Assembly: GCA_015057665.1 (NCBI GenBank)
Contig: SVDY01000005.1
Coordinates: 62,001 to 126,000 of the forward strand
Direction: 5' to 3'
Length of the DNA: 64,000 bases
Source of the DNA: Lachnospiraceae bacterium
GTDB taxonomy: Bacteria; Bacillota; Clostridia; Lachnospirales; Lachnospiraceae
The notes under the pieces were generated by a model. The model was not told the origin of the DNA, did not search any database, and saw nothing but the letters and a program-made list of their open reading frames with translations. This document shows positions 16,854 to 26,412 of this stretch, piece by piece. The first letter of the stretch is position 1. Every line of letters begins with the position of its first letter. The position numbers and the translations under genes are program-made.

Positions 16854-17828
16854 TTATTCCATCACAATCAGATCAGACATTGTATGGTACAGAAGACTTT
16901 TTGTCTCCGCCCCAAGGACTACGGTTATGACCGTCTCCTCTTGTTTATTCTTTGTGTAAAGGATCAGACAGGATTTGGCTGCAGATGTAGTACCTGTTTT
17001 TCCTCCCACAATGTCAATCCCTGTCGGAATAGGATATGTATTGTTAAAATATGCATTTGTACTTATCTTATATTCTTCCAGACCGTATCCGGAAGCATTG
17101 GCATATTCAAGAGTATAATCCTTCTGGCTGATTGTTGAAAGAAATCTGTCATGCTTCATTGCTTCCCGGAAAATAAGATAAAGATCATAAGCAGTTGTAT
17201 AATGATTCTCATTGTGAAGACCATTGGCATTGACAAAATGGGTGCTCGTTGCTCCAAGTTCCAGTGCTCTCTTGTTCATCATATCAGCAAATGAATCTAC
17301 AGAACCTGCTATGTGTTCTGCCAAAATCACAGCACAGTCATTGTCGGAAGAAACTAAAAGTGCATTATAGAGACCTTCCACTGTAACTGTGTCGCCTTTT
17401 TTTAACATGCTTCTTACAACATTTCCTTCATCAAAAGTAATATTATGGGATAAGGTGACTTCTTCTTCAAAGTCTGCATATTCCATAGTAAGCAGGGCTG
17501 TCATCACTTTCGTAATACTGGCTGGATAGACCTTATCAAAGGCATGATAAGAAAGCAGTACTTTATCCGTATCATCGTTGATAGTAAGCGCTGCTTTCAC
17601 ATTTGCCGAAAAGGAAAGATCCGTCGCCTGTTCTGGAGATATTACTCCAAGTTCAGCCGCCATACCTTTGTTTTCACTGCTGATATATAATTTTTTTGTG
17701 TCTTCAAAATGAGATTCATATGCTTTCAGACCGGTATCTTTATCCTGGCATCCTGTAAGGCATGCCAGACAGAGAAGTACAACCATCAGACCCTTCAGTA
17801 AAGTCCTCTCTCTGTATCTTTTCTTCAT
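16854..17828 (-). CDS. D-alanyl-D-alanine carboxypeptidase, predicted lipoprotein
   Basis: 324 residues. A signal peptide ends in the lipobox LACLTGC (Cys about residue 27), so it should be lipid-anchored outside the membrane, unlike DacA proteins held by a C-terminal helix. All three penicillin-binding motifs are seen: SITK near residue 104, SSDNDC near 160 and GGKTGTT near 275. It trims the terminal D-Ala of peptidoglycan stem peptides. It follows mgsA by 12 bp and ends the min-rod run of shape genes. Confidence 0.93.
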   Translation of the reverse strand: MKKRYRERTLLKGLMVVLLCLACLTGCQDKDTGLKAYESHFEDTKKLYISSENKGMAAELGVISPEQATDLSFSANVKAALTINDDTDKVLLSYHAFDKVYPASITKVMTALLTMEYADFEEEVTLSHNITFDEGNVVRSMLKKGDTVTVEGLYNALLVSSDNDCAVILAEHIAGSVDSFADMMNKRALELGATSTHFVNANGLHNENHYTTAYDLYLIFREAMKHDRFLSTISQKDYTLEYANASGYGLEEYKISTNAYFNNTYPIPTGIDIVGGKTGTTSAAKSCLILYTKNKQEETVITVVLGAETKSLLYHTMSDLIVME

Positions 17829-17840
17829 CGCATTCTCCTG

Positions 17841-18236
17841 TTATTTGTACATATCACGCCAGTCTAAATCGCCACGCTCTAAAGCATGAATCAATAGTTC
17901 TGCTGTAGCAAGATTTGTAGCCAATGGGATATTGTGAATATCACAAAGGCGGAGGATATTAAAAATATCCGGTTCATGTTTTTTCGGTTTTAAAGGATCC
18001 TGAAGAAAAATAACCATATCGATCATATTATGCTCTATCTGTGATCCCAGCTGCTGAGTGCCGCCAAGATGGCCGGCCAGATATTTGTGGATATTCAGAT
18101 TGGTCACTTCTTCAATCAGTCTTCCTGTTGTTGCTGTCGCATATAAATCATGTTTTGTTAATATTCCCCTATAAGCAATGCATAAATTCTGCATAAGCTT
18201 TTTCTTTGCATCATGTGCGACTAATCCAATATTCAT
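17841..18236 (-). CDS. mgsA: methylglyoxal synthase
   Basis: 131 residues. Family motifs are intact: LVAHDAKKKLM at the start, GHLGGTQQLGSQI in the middle with the catalytic region, and FLQDPL just after, with the Asp residues that handle dihydroxyacetone phosphate. It turns dihydroxyacetone phosphate into methylglyoxal, a bypass that frees phosphate. It sits 11 bp from rodA; mgsA next to rodA is a recurrent Clostridia arrangement. Confidence 0.96.
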   Translation of the reverse strand: MNIGLVAHDAKKKLMQNLCIAYRGILTKHDLYATATTGRLIEEVTNLNIHKYLAGHLGGTQQLGSQIEHNMIDMVIFLQDPLKPKKHEPDIFNILRLCDIHNIPLATNLATAELLIHALERGDLDWRDMYK

Positions 18237-18247
18237 TCTTATACTCC

Positions 18248-19411
18248 TTAATATCTTCTCTGTAAACCTACATTTAACACAAGACCCATACCTGCCATAT
18301 TACAAAGCAGGGAAGTTGGTCCATAACTGATAAATGGAAGCGGTAATCCTGTGTTTGGCAAAATAAATGTTGCAACCCCGATATTAATAAATGATTGGAA
18401 ACAGACAAGACCTGCTATTCCGACGGCAATCATTCTTCCCGCCAGATCCTCCGACCTGCTGGCGATCCATAGGCATTGGAATATAATAAATAACAGTAAT
18501 CCAATGGCTATCATACAGCCAACAAATCCTGTCTCCTCTCCAATGACAGAGAAGATAAAGTCTGTCTGCTGTTCGGATACAAGTTTTGTATCCTTTACTG
18601 TAACAGAAACCTCACCCGATTCTTCCATCTCGTCAATATCGGTAATGGTCATGTTACTGTCTGAAATCTCATTACTGTTTAAGCCTTTGCCAAACAGCTG
18701 GCCGGACCCAATGGCCATAATTGAGTTTTTCTGTTGATAACTGGTAGTGTCTGCGTATTTTTCAGGATTAATGAAAGACATAATACGATTTACCTGATAT
18801 TCTTTGATAAACAGAGGATCCGGTGTTTGAATGTAAAAAATAAAGGCAATAAATAATGGTACCCCTATGAGAATTACATTCCTTATAATCTTTTTGTCAA
18901 GACCGCCAATAAAAATCACACCACAGAGAATAAAACAGATATCCAGTGTAGTGGATAAATCCGGCTGAGTGACTACAAGAAACAATGGTATTGCACAAAA
19001 AAGTGCAAGCTTGGCAAGGGTTTTCAAATTACCCATCTCATCCTCATGTTCCCGGATAAAATAGGCAACAAACAAAATCATAACAATCTTTGTAATTTCC
19101 GATGCCTGAAGAGTAAAACCGCCGAAAGCCAGCCATCTCTTGGCACCGTTTACAGTTTTGCCAAAAAACTTTACGGCTAAAAGCAGCAAAATGTTGGCTG
19201 CATAGATCAGCCAAATAAAATGAAACAATTTATTGTAATCTATAAGCGATACAAAAATCATGGCCGCCAGGCCAAGGCCCAATCCAAGCAGCTGTTTATT
19301 CACATGGCCCGGGCTCGCACTATTGATATAGACAAGCCCCATAACTCCTGCTGCAAGAATCGTTGCCACTAACAGAAAACTGTAATTGGAAAGATGATAC
19401 TTTCGTTTCAT
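18248..19411 (-). CDS. rodA: RodA/FtsW family peptidoglycan polymerase
   Basis: 387 residues with about ten membrane helices. The SEDS motifs KRWLAFGGFTLQASEITK (with the catalytic-loop Glu), the Asp-containing extracellular loop before FIFSVIGEETGFVG and the C-terminal GLPLPFISYGPTSLLCNM are all present. With the PBP2 encoded at 21311 it would polymerise and cross-link side-wall peptidoglycan. It is 12 bp downstream of minE in the same operon. Confidence 0.93.
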   Translation of the reverse strand: MKRKYHLSNYSFLLVATILAAGVMGLVYINSASPGHVNKQLLGLGLGLAAMIFVSLIDYNKLFHFIWLIYAANILLLLAVKFFGKTVNGAKRWLAFGGFTLQASEITKIVMILFVAYFIREHEDEMGNLKTLAKLALFCAIPLFLVVTQPDLSTTLDICFILCGVIFIGGLDKKIIRNVILIGVPLFIAFIFYIQTPDPLFIKEYQVNRIMSFINPEKYADTTSYQQKNSIMAIGSGQLFGKGLNSNEISDSNMTITDIDEMEESGEVSVTVKDTKLVSEQQTDFIFSVIGEETGFVGCMIAIGLLLFIIFQCLWIASRSEDLAGRMIAVGIAGLVCFQSFINIGVATFILPNTGLPLPFISYGPTSLLCNMAGMGLVLNVGLQRRY

Positions 19412-19423
19412 TCAGATCACGCC

Positions 19424-19699
19424 TTACTTTTTGATCTTAAGATCTTTGATCGGGATATTCGCCATCAGTGCAGGGGCGGATCCTTCTCCGCCATTATCAG
19501 TCTGAGTGATCTGAATATCCAGTCCTTCTTTATCGATTTCCATATATTTGGAGATTACTTCTAAAATATCGTTTTTGATCATCTCCATAATTTCAGGAGA
19601 ACAGTTAGAACGGTCAGATACTAATAATAATTTTAATCTGTCTTTTGCAGTATCTCCTGATGTGCGTTTTTTATTGAAAAATAAATCCATGAATCCCAT
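19424..19699 (-). CDS. minE: cell division topological specificity factor MinE
   Basis: 91 residues. The N-terminal membrane-targeting segment and KDRLKLLLVSDRSNCSPEIM form the MinD-activating helix region; the C-terminal dimerisation domain follows (YMEIDKEGLDIQIT). MinE makes MinD oscillate; its presence instead of only DivIVA indicates a Clostridia-type oscillating Min system. It lies 12 bp after minD. Confidence 0.95.
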   Translation of the reverse strand: MGFMDLFFNKKRTSGDTAKDRLKLLLVSDRSNCSPEIMEMIKNDILEVISKYMEIDKEGLDIQITQTDNGGEGSAPALMANIPIKDLKIKK

Positions 19700-19711
19700 G
19701 GCTGTTCCTCC

Positions 19712-20503
19712 TTAATAACCTCTTTTGAATAATTTTCCTAATTTTTTAAAGAATCCTTCTGCTGCAAGTTCAAGGAAAGGAACTTCTTCTCCCATGATAC
19801 GTTTGCAGATGTTTACATATGCCTGTCCTGCATCTTCAGTGGCACCAACGATCGGATTACCTAAGTTGGTTGCAACTACGATACTCTGTGCATAAGGAAC
19901 AACACCGATAGGATCGATAGCGAGGATTTCCACTACGTCTTCTACAGACATCATGTCACCGCGTTTTACCATATCCATATCAATTCTATTTACGATTAAG
20001 TGGATTTTTCTGATTTCATTTGCTTCTAAAAGGCCGATAATACGGTCAGCATCACGGATTGCAGATACTTCCGGTGTAGTAACAATTAATGCTCTGTCTG
20101 CTCCTGCAATGGCATTCTTAAAACCCTGTTCAATTCCTGCAGGACAATCAAGAAGTATGTAATCAAATTCCTCTTTTAATTCTTCTACTAATTTCTTCAT
20201 CTGTTCAGGATTTACAGATGTCTTATCTCTTGTCTGTGCAGATGGCAACAGGAAGAGATTTGGATATTTTTTATCTTTGATCAATGCCTGTTTTACACGG
20301 CAGTTTCCTTCCACTACGTCTACAAGATTATATACGATTCTGTTTTCCAGACCCATAACAACGTCTAAGTTTCTTAATCCGATATCAGTATCGATCATAA
20401 CAACTTTCTTGTCAAGCTGTGCAAGACCAGTACCCAGATTGGCTGTTGTTGTTGTTTTACCTACACCGCCTTTACCGGATGTAATTACAATTACTTCACT
20501 CAT
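19712..20503 (-). CDS. minD: septum site-determining ATPase MinD
   Basis: 263 residues. The deviant Walker A GKGGVGKTT at residues 10-18, DTDIGLRNLDVVMG, the Walker B DYILLDCPAG and a C-terminal amphipathic membrane-binding helix (FFKKLGKLFKRGY) are all present. ATP-bound MinD dimers sit on the membrane and recruit MinC and MinE. It lies between minC and minE. Confidence 0.97.
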   Translation of the reverse strand: MSEVIVITSGKGGVGKTTTTANLGTGLAQLDKKVVMIDTDIGLRNLDVVMGLENRIVYNLVDVVEGNCRVKQALIKDKKYPNLFLLPSAQTRDKTSVNPEQMKKLVEELKEEFDYILLDCPAGIEQGFKNAIAGADRALIVTTPEVSAIRDADRIIGLLEANEIRKIHLIVNRIDMDMVKRGDMMSVEDVVEILAIDPIGVVPYAQSIVVATNLGNPIVGATEDAGQAYVNICKRIMGEEVPFLELAAEGFFKKLGKLFKRGY

Positions 20504-20526
20504 GTTTCTTATCCTCCATTATTCTA

Positions 20527-21300
20527 TTAAGAATTCATATTAATATCATTCATCAATGATCTTGAAATTGGCTCAATGTAGATATTCTCATTCTCTACAT
20601 ATGCAATCTTTGTTTCAGGTTCCTTCTCTTTTTTCTTTCTCTTTGGCTTGCCTTTATCGTCAGGGGAACGGGCAATCAAATCACCAATTCTCACCTGCAT
20701 AGGCTGCATGTCCAAAGAAAGAACAAAAGCACTTCTGTTATCCGGAAAACCTGCTGCAACACTGCCTTTTAAGCAGCCAAGAACGACAACGTTTCCTCCT
20801 GCAACCACATCTGCACCCGGATTTACATCACCAACGATTACGATACTGTTATCTACTTCGATAGATTGTCCGGAACGAAGGGTGCCTTTGTAGAACTGTC
20901 CGTCACTGGACAGGTTCCCCTGCTCGTAATAACCTGGAACAGTGCGGATCAATTCTTCTTTGTACTCTTCTTTTTCTTTGGCAAATGCATCACGGAGTTT
21001 CTGTCCATATTGTTCAACAGCAGCTTTAAAATATGCCTCATTCTGTTCATCACCATCGATTACATAAGAAATGCGCACATCACTGCATTCCTCAATCTTC
21101 TCGATTACAATATTCTGTTCTTCAAAAGTTAGTGCTTTTCCTTCAAAACGGATTGCAATCTGGCTGTCCCCTGTGAAAAACTTTCCTGACTGTGCAAAAC
21201 GTTCTCCAACCAATGTAAGAAGCTGGTCAAATTCCGCATCAGGATCCAGATACAAGGTAAAACCGTATTTATTTCCCTTTATCATAACAGGATTCTTCAT
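20527..21300 (-). CDS. minC: septum formation inhibitor MinC
   Basis: 257 residues from an ATG at 21298-21300, 7 nt past GAGG; the open frame runs further up, through the end of the PBP gene, but that part is not MinC-like. The N-terminal FtsZ-inhibiting domain (about 1-100) is followed by a helical linker and the beta-helical C-terminal domain with the GDVNPGADVVAGGNVVVLGCLKG signature. An unusual Lys/Arg/Glu-rich tail precedes the last 30 residues. Confidence 0.94.
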   Translation of the reverse strand: MKNPVMIKGNKYGFTLYLDPDAEFDQLLTLVGERFAQSGKFFTGDSQIAIRFEGKALTFEEQNIVIEKIEECSDVRISYVIDGDEQNEAYFKAAVEQYGQKLRDAFAKEKEEYKEELIRTVPGYYEQGNLSSDGQFYKGTLRSGQSIEVDNSIVIVGDVNPGADVVAGGNVVVLGCLKGSVAAGFPDNRSAFVLSLDMQPMQVRIGDLIARSPDDKGKPKRKKKEKEPETKIAYVENENIYIEPISRSLMNDINMNS

Positions 21301-21310
21301 CATTTCACCT

Positions 21311-24205
21311 CTAGTCATTTGACACTGCACCGGAATCCGGAAGCAATGCCGTAGTCGCGTTCTTCTCCTCCTCTGTGAGAAGACCAAAATAATATTTATA
21401 TACATCACTTGCAGTCATAGCTGCATAGGAAGAAGTATATCCAAATGGAATAACCGTTGTCACGGAAATCTCCGGATCCGCATAAGGACCATAAGAGACA
21501 AATAATGCGTGGTTCGGTCTTTTTGTATTCTCCTGAGCTGTACCGGTTTTTCCGGCAATCTTATTGTCACCAAGAGCGGTAAACAGATGACTGATACTGC
21601 TTTTTTCTCCATAGACTACCTCATACATGCCGTTCTTTACAGCAGACCAGGAAGAATCATCAATCTCTATCTGATCAATCAGCTCCGGTCCAAAGTCTAC
21701 GATCTTAACCCCTTCTGAATCTGTTACATAATCAAGAATACTCAGGTTATACAGATCGCCCTCGCTGGCAAGAGCCGTTGCGTATCGGCTGATCTGACTT
21801 GGGGTATAACTGTTTGTACCCTGTCCGATTGCCGAACGGACTGCATCATAGTCAGAAATATTCGGTTCAGATTCCGGAAGTTCAATTCCGGACTTTCTGT
21901 CAAATCCGAACAGCCTTGCATATTCTGCAATTGTATTCAGGCCTTTGTCGGAACTATATTTTCCATTTGAAAGACCCATTCTATATCCTAACTCATAAAA
22001 ATAATAATTGCAAGAGACTCCTATGGCAGTCTGAACATTTATTTTACCATGACTGCTTGGATAATGCCAGCATTTTGCATAAGGAGTAATGCTTGTAAAG
22101 ATACCTTTCGTATCAATAATACTCCATCCATCAATATATCCCTCTTCCATGCCTGCGATCGATACTAACGGCTTATAGGTAGAACCCGGAGCCGTTTTCT
22201 GCTGAGTGGATCTGTTGTAAAGAGGATTTGTCTTATCATTTACCAAAGATGCATAATAATCCGCATCAATACCATTGGCTAGTTTATTATTATCATAGCT
22301 TGGATAAGATACCAATGCTCTGACTTCACCTGTTTTTGTGTCAGTAATTACAATGGAACCGGAACAAGGATCTAAAGCAAGCTGGGCAGGTGTAATCTCA
22401 AGTTTTCTGATCTTTCTTTTTATAAATTCATAAGAGTTGATAGCTGAATTGGAAAGAGAACTGTAATCTATGTCTTCTTTGCTTAAAACACCCTGCTCAT
22501 ATAACAAAAGGCAAACGTCCTTTCCTGACAGGATACCTGATTTTATCATATATTTATATAGAAGTTTGTCAAAATCAGCCTGATGTTCCAATTCCCTGAC
22601 GATGTATTGGGAAAGTGCACTGTACATCTCTTCTGTATCATAGTATGCGGAATCAAGTTCAAGTTCAGAAATATTGATCCATTCTTCCTTTAATGCATGA
22701 CGCAGGAACTCCTCCAATGATATTCTGTCATTCTTCCAATCAAGATATACCGTATCACTGGTATTAATCAGATTGGAATTGAGAATACCCTGTTCACTAA
22801 GCATCGAATACACAATAAGCATATACTCCTGCATCTCTTTACTTAAATCTTTTTGTTTTGCTCCATCTTTTAACTGACTGGAAATACGTGTAAGGATGCT
22901 CTGCATTTTGGAAACAAACTTTCCATATACAAACCGCTCATGATCTGTTGCTTTCTCAGAAGACAATATATCAATATCAATAATATTATTATCGATTAAT
23001 GCAAAATAAACATCATTAATCGGAATAAGTTTATTGCTTCCTCCTTCAGAGGCAGATGTCAGTTTTGCAAGAAGAATACCTGCCAGACGCCGCTCTAAAA
23101 TGTTATAGCAATATTTCTGGAGTTCCGCATCAATGGTAAGTGTAACATTATTTCCGGCTTTTGCTTCTGTAGAACTGGCAACCTGTAAAATCTTACCAAG
23201 ATTATCGACGTAGACTTCCTTCGTACCTTTCTTTCCTTTCAGATACTGTTCCATCTTCTGTTCAATACCACTCTTACCGATGGTATCCGTAGATCTGTAA
23301 TATGCGTAATCATCTTCTGTCAGGCCCTCATTCATCTCTTCCATCTCTGAAGTTGAGATAGTTCCCGTATATCCGATAATGTGTGCAAAATATTTGCTGT
23401 CATTATATACGCGAAGAGAATTCTGTGTTACTGATACTCCGGGAAAATCTTCCGGATTTTCCTGGATTGCAATGAGAGTCTGCTCACTGACATCATTGGC
23501 AACCGTAACCGGTTTCATCTGAGAATAGCGGTTCATATAAACACTGTAGCGCACTGCCATAATCTTAAGAGCGTCCTCAAGTGCATAAGATTCATCAATC
23601 TCAAACATCTTGCCGGAGCCGGAAAGACCTCCCTGCCCGGTACTAAGGTATTTGAATACATCATCCACGCTGCTTTCCAACAGCCTCTGTACCTTGATTC
23701 TCTCGTCACCTTCATATTTGTCTACACTGGTAATACTATAAACGTCTTTCAAAAAACGAGTCAGGGAATTACCTGATACAGTAAATTTTAATCGTCCATT
23801 ACTTGTCACGGTAATAGGAAATTCGTTGACAATCTCATCCCCATTGGCCTCAATGGTCTGAATGAGATTATGGATCATTTTATTTCTTTCAAAATTGGTT
23901 CCTGTTTTATTTGCCTTTCCCAGTTTTTCAAATTCATCTGAATTCTCCATAACTACAGTAAAGGCAAGCTTATTATATGCCAGCAGATTCCCGTTCACAT
24001 CGTAAATATTGCCACGGGATCCTTCTGTTGTAATGGTTTTTTTTGTTTTTAATAAGAAATTCTCTAAATACTCTTGTCCATCTATAATCTGAAGTTCAAA
24101 AAGACGCGCCGTTAAAATGGAAAATAATCCAATTACGACCATACCGAAGATAACAAGTCGGTTGGAAAAGAGCATGATTATATAATCTTTTAATTTACTG
24201 AACAC
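21311..24205 (-). CDS. mrdA: class B penicillin-binding protein (PBP2-like) with a large insertion
   Basis: 964 residues from a GTG start. One membrane helix (about 16-35), a pedestal domain, and a transpeptidase domain with APGSTYKP (Ser about 675), SCN (about 730) and AGKTGTAQ (about 885). The usual PBP2 has about 620-700 residues; the extra length lies largely between about residues 370 and 610, a helical, Ser/Glu/Lys-rich region after the TLTIDAELQKYCY segment. Similar insertions occur in Clostridia PBP2 proteins. It lies between mreD and minC and should work with RodA in elongation. The SD is inside the end of mreD. Confidence 0.92.
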   Translation of the reverse strand: MFSKLKDYIIMLFSNRLVIFGMVVIGLFSILTARLFELQIIDGQEYLENFLLKTKKTITTEGSRGNIYDVNGNLLAYNKLAFTVVMENSDEFEKLGKANKTGTNFERNKMIHNLIQTIEANGDEIVNEFPITVTSNGRLKFTVSGNSLTRFLKDVYSITSVDKYEGDERIKVQRLLESSVDDVFKYLSTGQGGLSGSGKMFEIDESYALEDALKIMAVRYSVYMNRYSQMKPVTVANDVSEQTLIAIQENPEDFPGVSVTQNSLRVYNDSKYFAHIIGYTGTISTSEMEEMNEGLTEDDYAYYRSTDTIGKSGIEQKMEQYLKGKKGTKEVYVDNLGKILQVASSTEAKAGNNVTLTIDAELQKYCYNILERRLAGILLAKLTSASEGGSNKLIPINDVYFALIDNNIIDIDILSSEKATDHERFVYGKFVSKMQSILTRISSQLKDGAKQKDLSKEMQEYMLIVYSMLSEQGILNSNLINTSDTVYLDWKNDRISLEEFLRHALKEEWINISELELDSAYYDTEEMYSALSQYIVRELEHQADFDKLLYKYMIKSGILSGKDVCLLLYEQGVLSKEDIDYSSLSNSAINSYEFIKRKIRKLEITPAQLALDPCSGSIVITDTKTGEVRALVSYPSYDNNKLANGIDADYYASLVNDKTNPLYNRSTQQKTAPGSTYKPLVSIAGMEEGYIDGWSIIDTKGIFTSITPYAKCWHYPSSHGKINVQTAIGVSCNYYFYELGYRMGLSNGKYSSDKGLNTIAEYARLFGFDRKSGIELPESEPNISDYDAVRSAIGQGTNSYTPSQISRYATALASEGDLYNLSILDYVTDSEGVKIVDFGPELIDQIEIDDSSWSAVKNGMYEVVYGEKSSISHLFTALGDNKIAGKTGTAQENTKRPNHALFVSYGPYADPEISVTTVIPFGYTSSYAAMTASDVYKYYFGLLTEEEKNATTALLPDSGAVSND

Positions 24206-24208
24206 TGG

Positions 24209-24727
24209 TTATGCACTCCTTTTTTCCAAGGTAGTAAGCTTACTGTCAGCCCAAAGCAGGATAAAATAAAATACCAGGCCTGCAAGCAGCGTATAAACAA
24301 GTTCCGGCAGAATGACACTTTTAAAATAAATGAAAAAGTTCCATTTGCTTCTCATTAAATAGAAGAAAAAGTATATTACAATGCCATAGACCAAATCGTT
24401 GGCTGCCACCATGGCAATAGGAAATACCGCTTCTTCTGCATAAAACATATGATTAAAAAATCCGTTTATAAATCCAATCATCATATAAATAAAAGCATAT
24501 ACTCCCAGAAACTCCCCAAAGAAAATATCAAGGAGAAGTCCTGAGAAGAATCCCACCGCAATGCCGGCTTTTCTCCCTCGCATCATGCCTGCCGCAACCA
24601 CGGTAATCAGCATAAAATTCGGTGTTATGTTGGCAAGGGAAAAAAAATGAAATACGGACGTCTGGAGAGTAAAAGATCCGATTATGATACATGCATATAC
24701 AATTATTCTAATCATCATCTGCTTCAT
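24209..24727 (-). CDS. mreD: rod shape-determining protein MreD
   Basis: 172 residues with five to six membrane helices and the MreD signature region FSGLLLDIFFGEFLGVYAFIYM. It links MreC with the elongasome in the membrane. It is 15 bp downstream of mreC and four bases from the PBP2 gene. Confidence 0.92.
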   Translation of the reverse strand: MKQMMIRIIVYACIIIGSFTLQTSVFHFFSLANITPNFMLITVVAAGMMRGRKAGIAVGFFSGLLLDIFFGEFLGVYAFIYMMIGFINGFFNHMFYAEEAVFPIAMVAANDLVYGIVIYFFFYLMRSKWNFFIYFKSVILPELVYTLLAGLVFYFILLWADSKLTTLEKRSA

Positions 24728-24742
24728 ATGATCATCTCCATC

Positions 24743-25603
24743 CTATTCTTCTGAAATGTCCGGTACATTTTTCAGTTCTGTGATAATAAGTACTTCCTGC
24801 AAATGAGCAAAGTCAACGATCGGTGTCAGTCTTCCTACCTGAGTGAGTCTGGTCTCGTCAAGTTCCATATTGGAAATAAACCCAATCGCAATTCCTTCCA
24901 GATATTTGGAACTGATGTTGGATGTTACCAGTTCTGAGCCCTCTTCCACTACTGCATCTTTGGAAAGGTATTCTACGTCAATATAATCGTTTACGATATT
25001 CTTCTGACTTCCCTTAACCATACAGGTATCCTGAGTCGTAAGAACCATAGCACTGACGCTGCTGGTATCATCAATAATGGATTTTACTTTAGACCAGCCG
25101 TCTCCTACTTCTGTTACAATTCCCACCAGACCGCCATCTGCAATTACATTCATATCAACCTGAATGCCTGATTCACTTCCTTTGTCAATGAGAAAAACAT
25201 TGAACCAGTTTCCCGCACCTTTTCCGATAATTCTGGCACCGACAGTCGGATAATCGGAATACCGTTCAGACAGTTCGTAAAGTTCTCTTAAGCGATCCAG
25301 TTCATAACGGTCCTGTAACAGATTTCGGTTCTGCATTGTAAGTTCATTTACTTTATCTTCAAGTTCTTCATTCTTCTTCTGTAAATCTTTGATATTCTCA
25401 AAAGCACGGGATTTCTCCATAAACCAGTTTCCTATACTGTTAATTCCTTTCTGCATCGGTATAATAACGGCAGAGGTTACATTGGAAAGTGGATTGGATT
25501 GGGTTCCGAAAAAAGCACTGCATGCAAGAAGCAGGGCGCAGATTGCTGTAAAGATCACTAACAAATATCTGGGTGTTAATTCAAATTTTCTACGGCCTCT
25601 CAT
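24743..25603 (-). CDS. mreC: rod shape-determining protein MreC
   Basis: 286 residues. One N-terminal helix (about 12-30), a coiled coil (about 65-105, LQKKNEELEDKVNEL), and two beta domains with GARIIGKGAGNWFNVFLIDKG and GLVGIVTEVGDGWSKVKSIID typical of MreC. It overlaps the end of radC by 14 bp. No mreB gene is found in front of it, although radC-mreB-mreC is the common order. Confidence 0.94.
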   Translation of the reverse strand: MRGRRKFELTPRYLLVIFTAICALLLACSAFFGTQSNPLSNVTSAVIIPMQKGINSIGNWFMEKSRAFENIKDLQKKNEELEDKVNELTMQNRNLLQDRYELDRLRELYELSERYSDYPTVGARIIGKGAGNWFNVFLIDKGSESGIQVDMNVIADGGLVGIVTEVGDGWSKVKSIIDDTSSVSAMVLTTQDTCMVKGSQKNIVNDYIDVEYLSKDAVVEEGSELVTSNISSKYLEGIAIGFISNMELDETRLTQVGRLTPIVDFAHLQEVLIITELKNVPDISEE

Positions 25604-26318
25604 CTATATCCTCCCATGTCTCAGGAAAAAATCCATTCTCCCGAAAACTGTAAAACTTTTGATTTCCTATAATAATATGATCTGATAATTCTATGCCTAT
25701 CATCATGCCTGCTTTCATCATCTGTTTCGTAAGAAGGATATCCTGGCCGCTTGGACTTGGATCTCCCGACGGATGATTGTGAATCAAAATGACATACACT
25801 GCCTGATTCTTAAGTGCTTCCAAAAACACTTCTCTTGGTGATGAAAGAGCTGTATTTACCGTACCAACAGATATCTTCGATTCTCCAATCAGCCCATGAT
25901 GTCCATTAAACATGAGAATTCTTACTTCTTCTCTCTTAAGATATCTCATATCTTCCATTAAATAATGTGCAATGGATTCCGGAGAAGTAAATTCCAACTG
26001 TTCTTTTGCCATAGAACAGGATATCCTCTTGGCAATCTCCCCCAGACAAAGGATCTGAACTGCTTTTGCATTCCCGATTCCTTTGCAGGAGACAAGCTGT
26101 TCGTATGATAAATGATGAATTCCCGCCAGTCCTTCATACTCCTGATTCAGACTGATGATCTCCCTTGCAAGATCTATGGATGTCTTATGCTTTGTTCCTG
26201 ATTTTAGGATTACGGCCAGTAGTTCTGCATCTGATAAAGCAGATGGACCAAAGGCAATACACTTCTCATAAGGGCGCTCTAAACGGGGCATGTTTTTTAT
26301 TGTTTTATTATATTCCAT
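25590..26318 (-). CDS. radC: RadC family JAB/MPN domain protein
   Basis: About 242 residues from the ATG at 26316-26318 (SD AAAGGAAC). A helix-hairpin-helix-like N-terminal part (LVSCKGIGNAKAVQIL) precedes the JAMM metalloprotease-like motif HNHPSGDPSPSGQD near residue 195. Despite the name, a DNA repair role is unproven. It starts the mre-min-rod operon. Confidence 0.93.
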   Translation of the reverse strand: MEYNKTIKNMPRLERPYEKCIAFGPSALSDAELLAVILKSGTKHKTSIDLAREIISLNQEYEGLAGIHHLSYEQLVSCKGIGNAKAVQILCLGEIAKRISCSMAKEQLEFTSPESIAHYLMEDMRYLKREEVRILMFNGHHGLIGESKISVGTVNTALSSPREVFLEALKNQAVYVILIHNHPSGDPSPSGQDILLTKQMMKAGMMIGIELSDHIIIGNQKFYSFRENGFFPETWEDIDERP

Positions 26319-26412
26319 ATGTTCCTTTCCCCTCTCCAGGTACAAAGTTACACATAGTATAATTTTAGCACAGATACATTTTATTGTATATTATTAGAAT
26401 CTGAGGTTTTTC

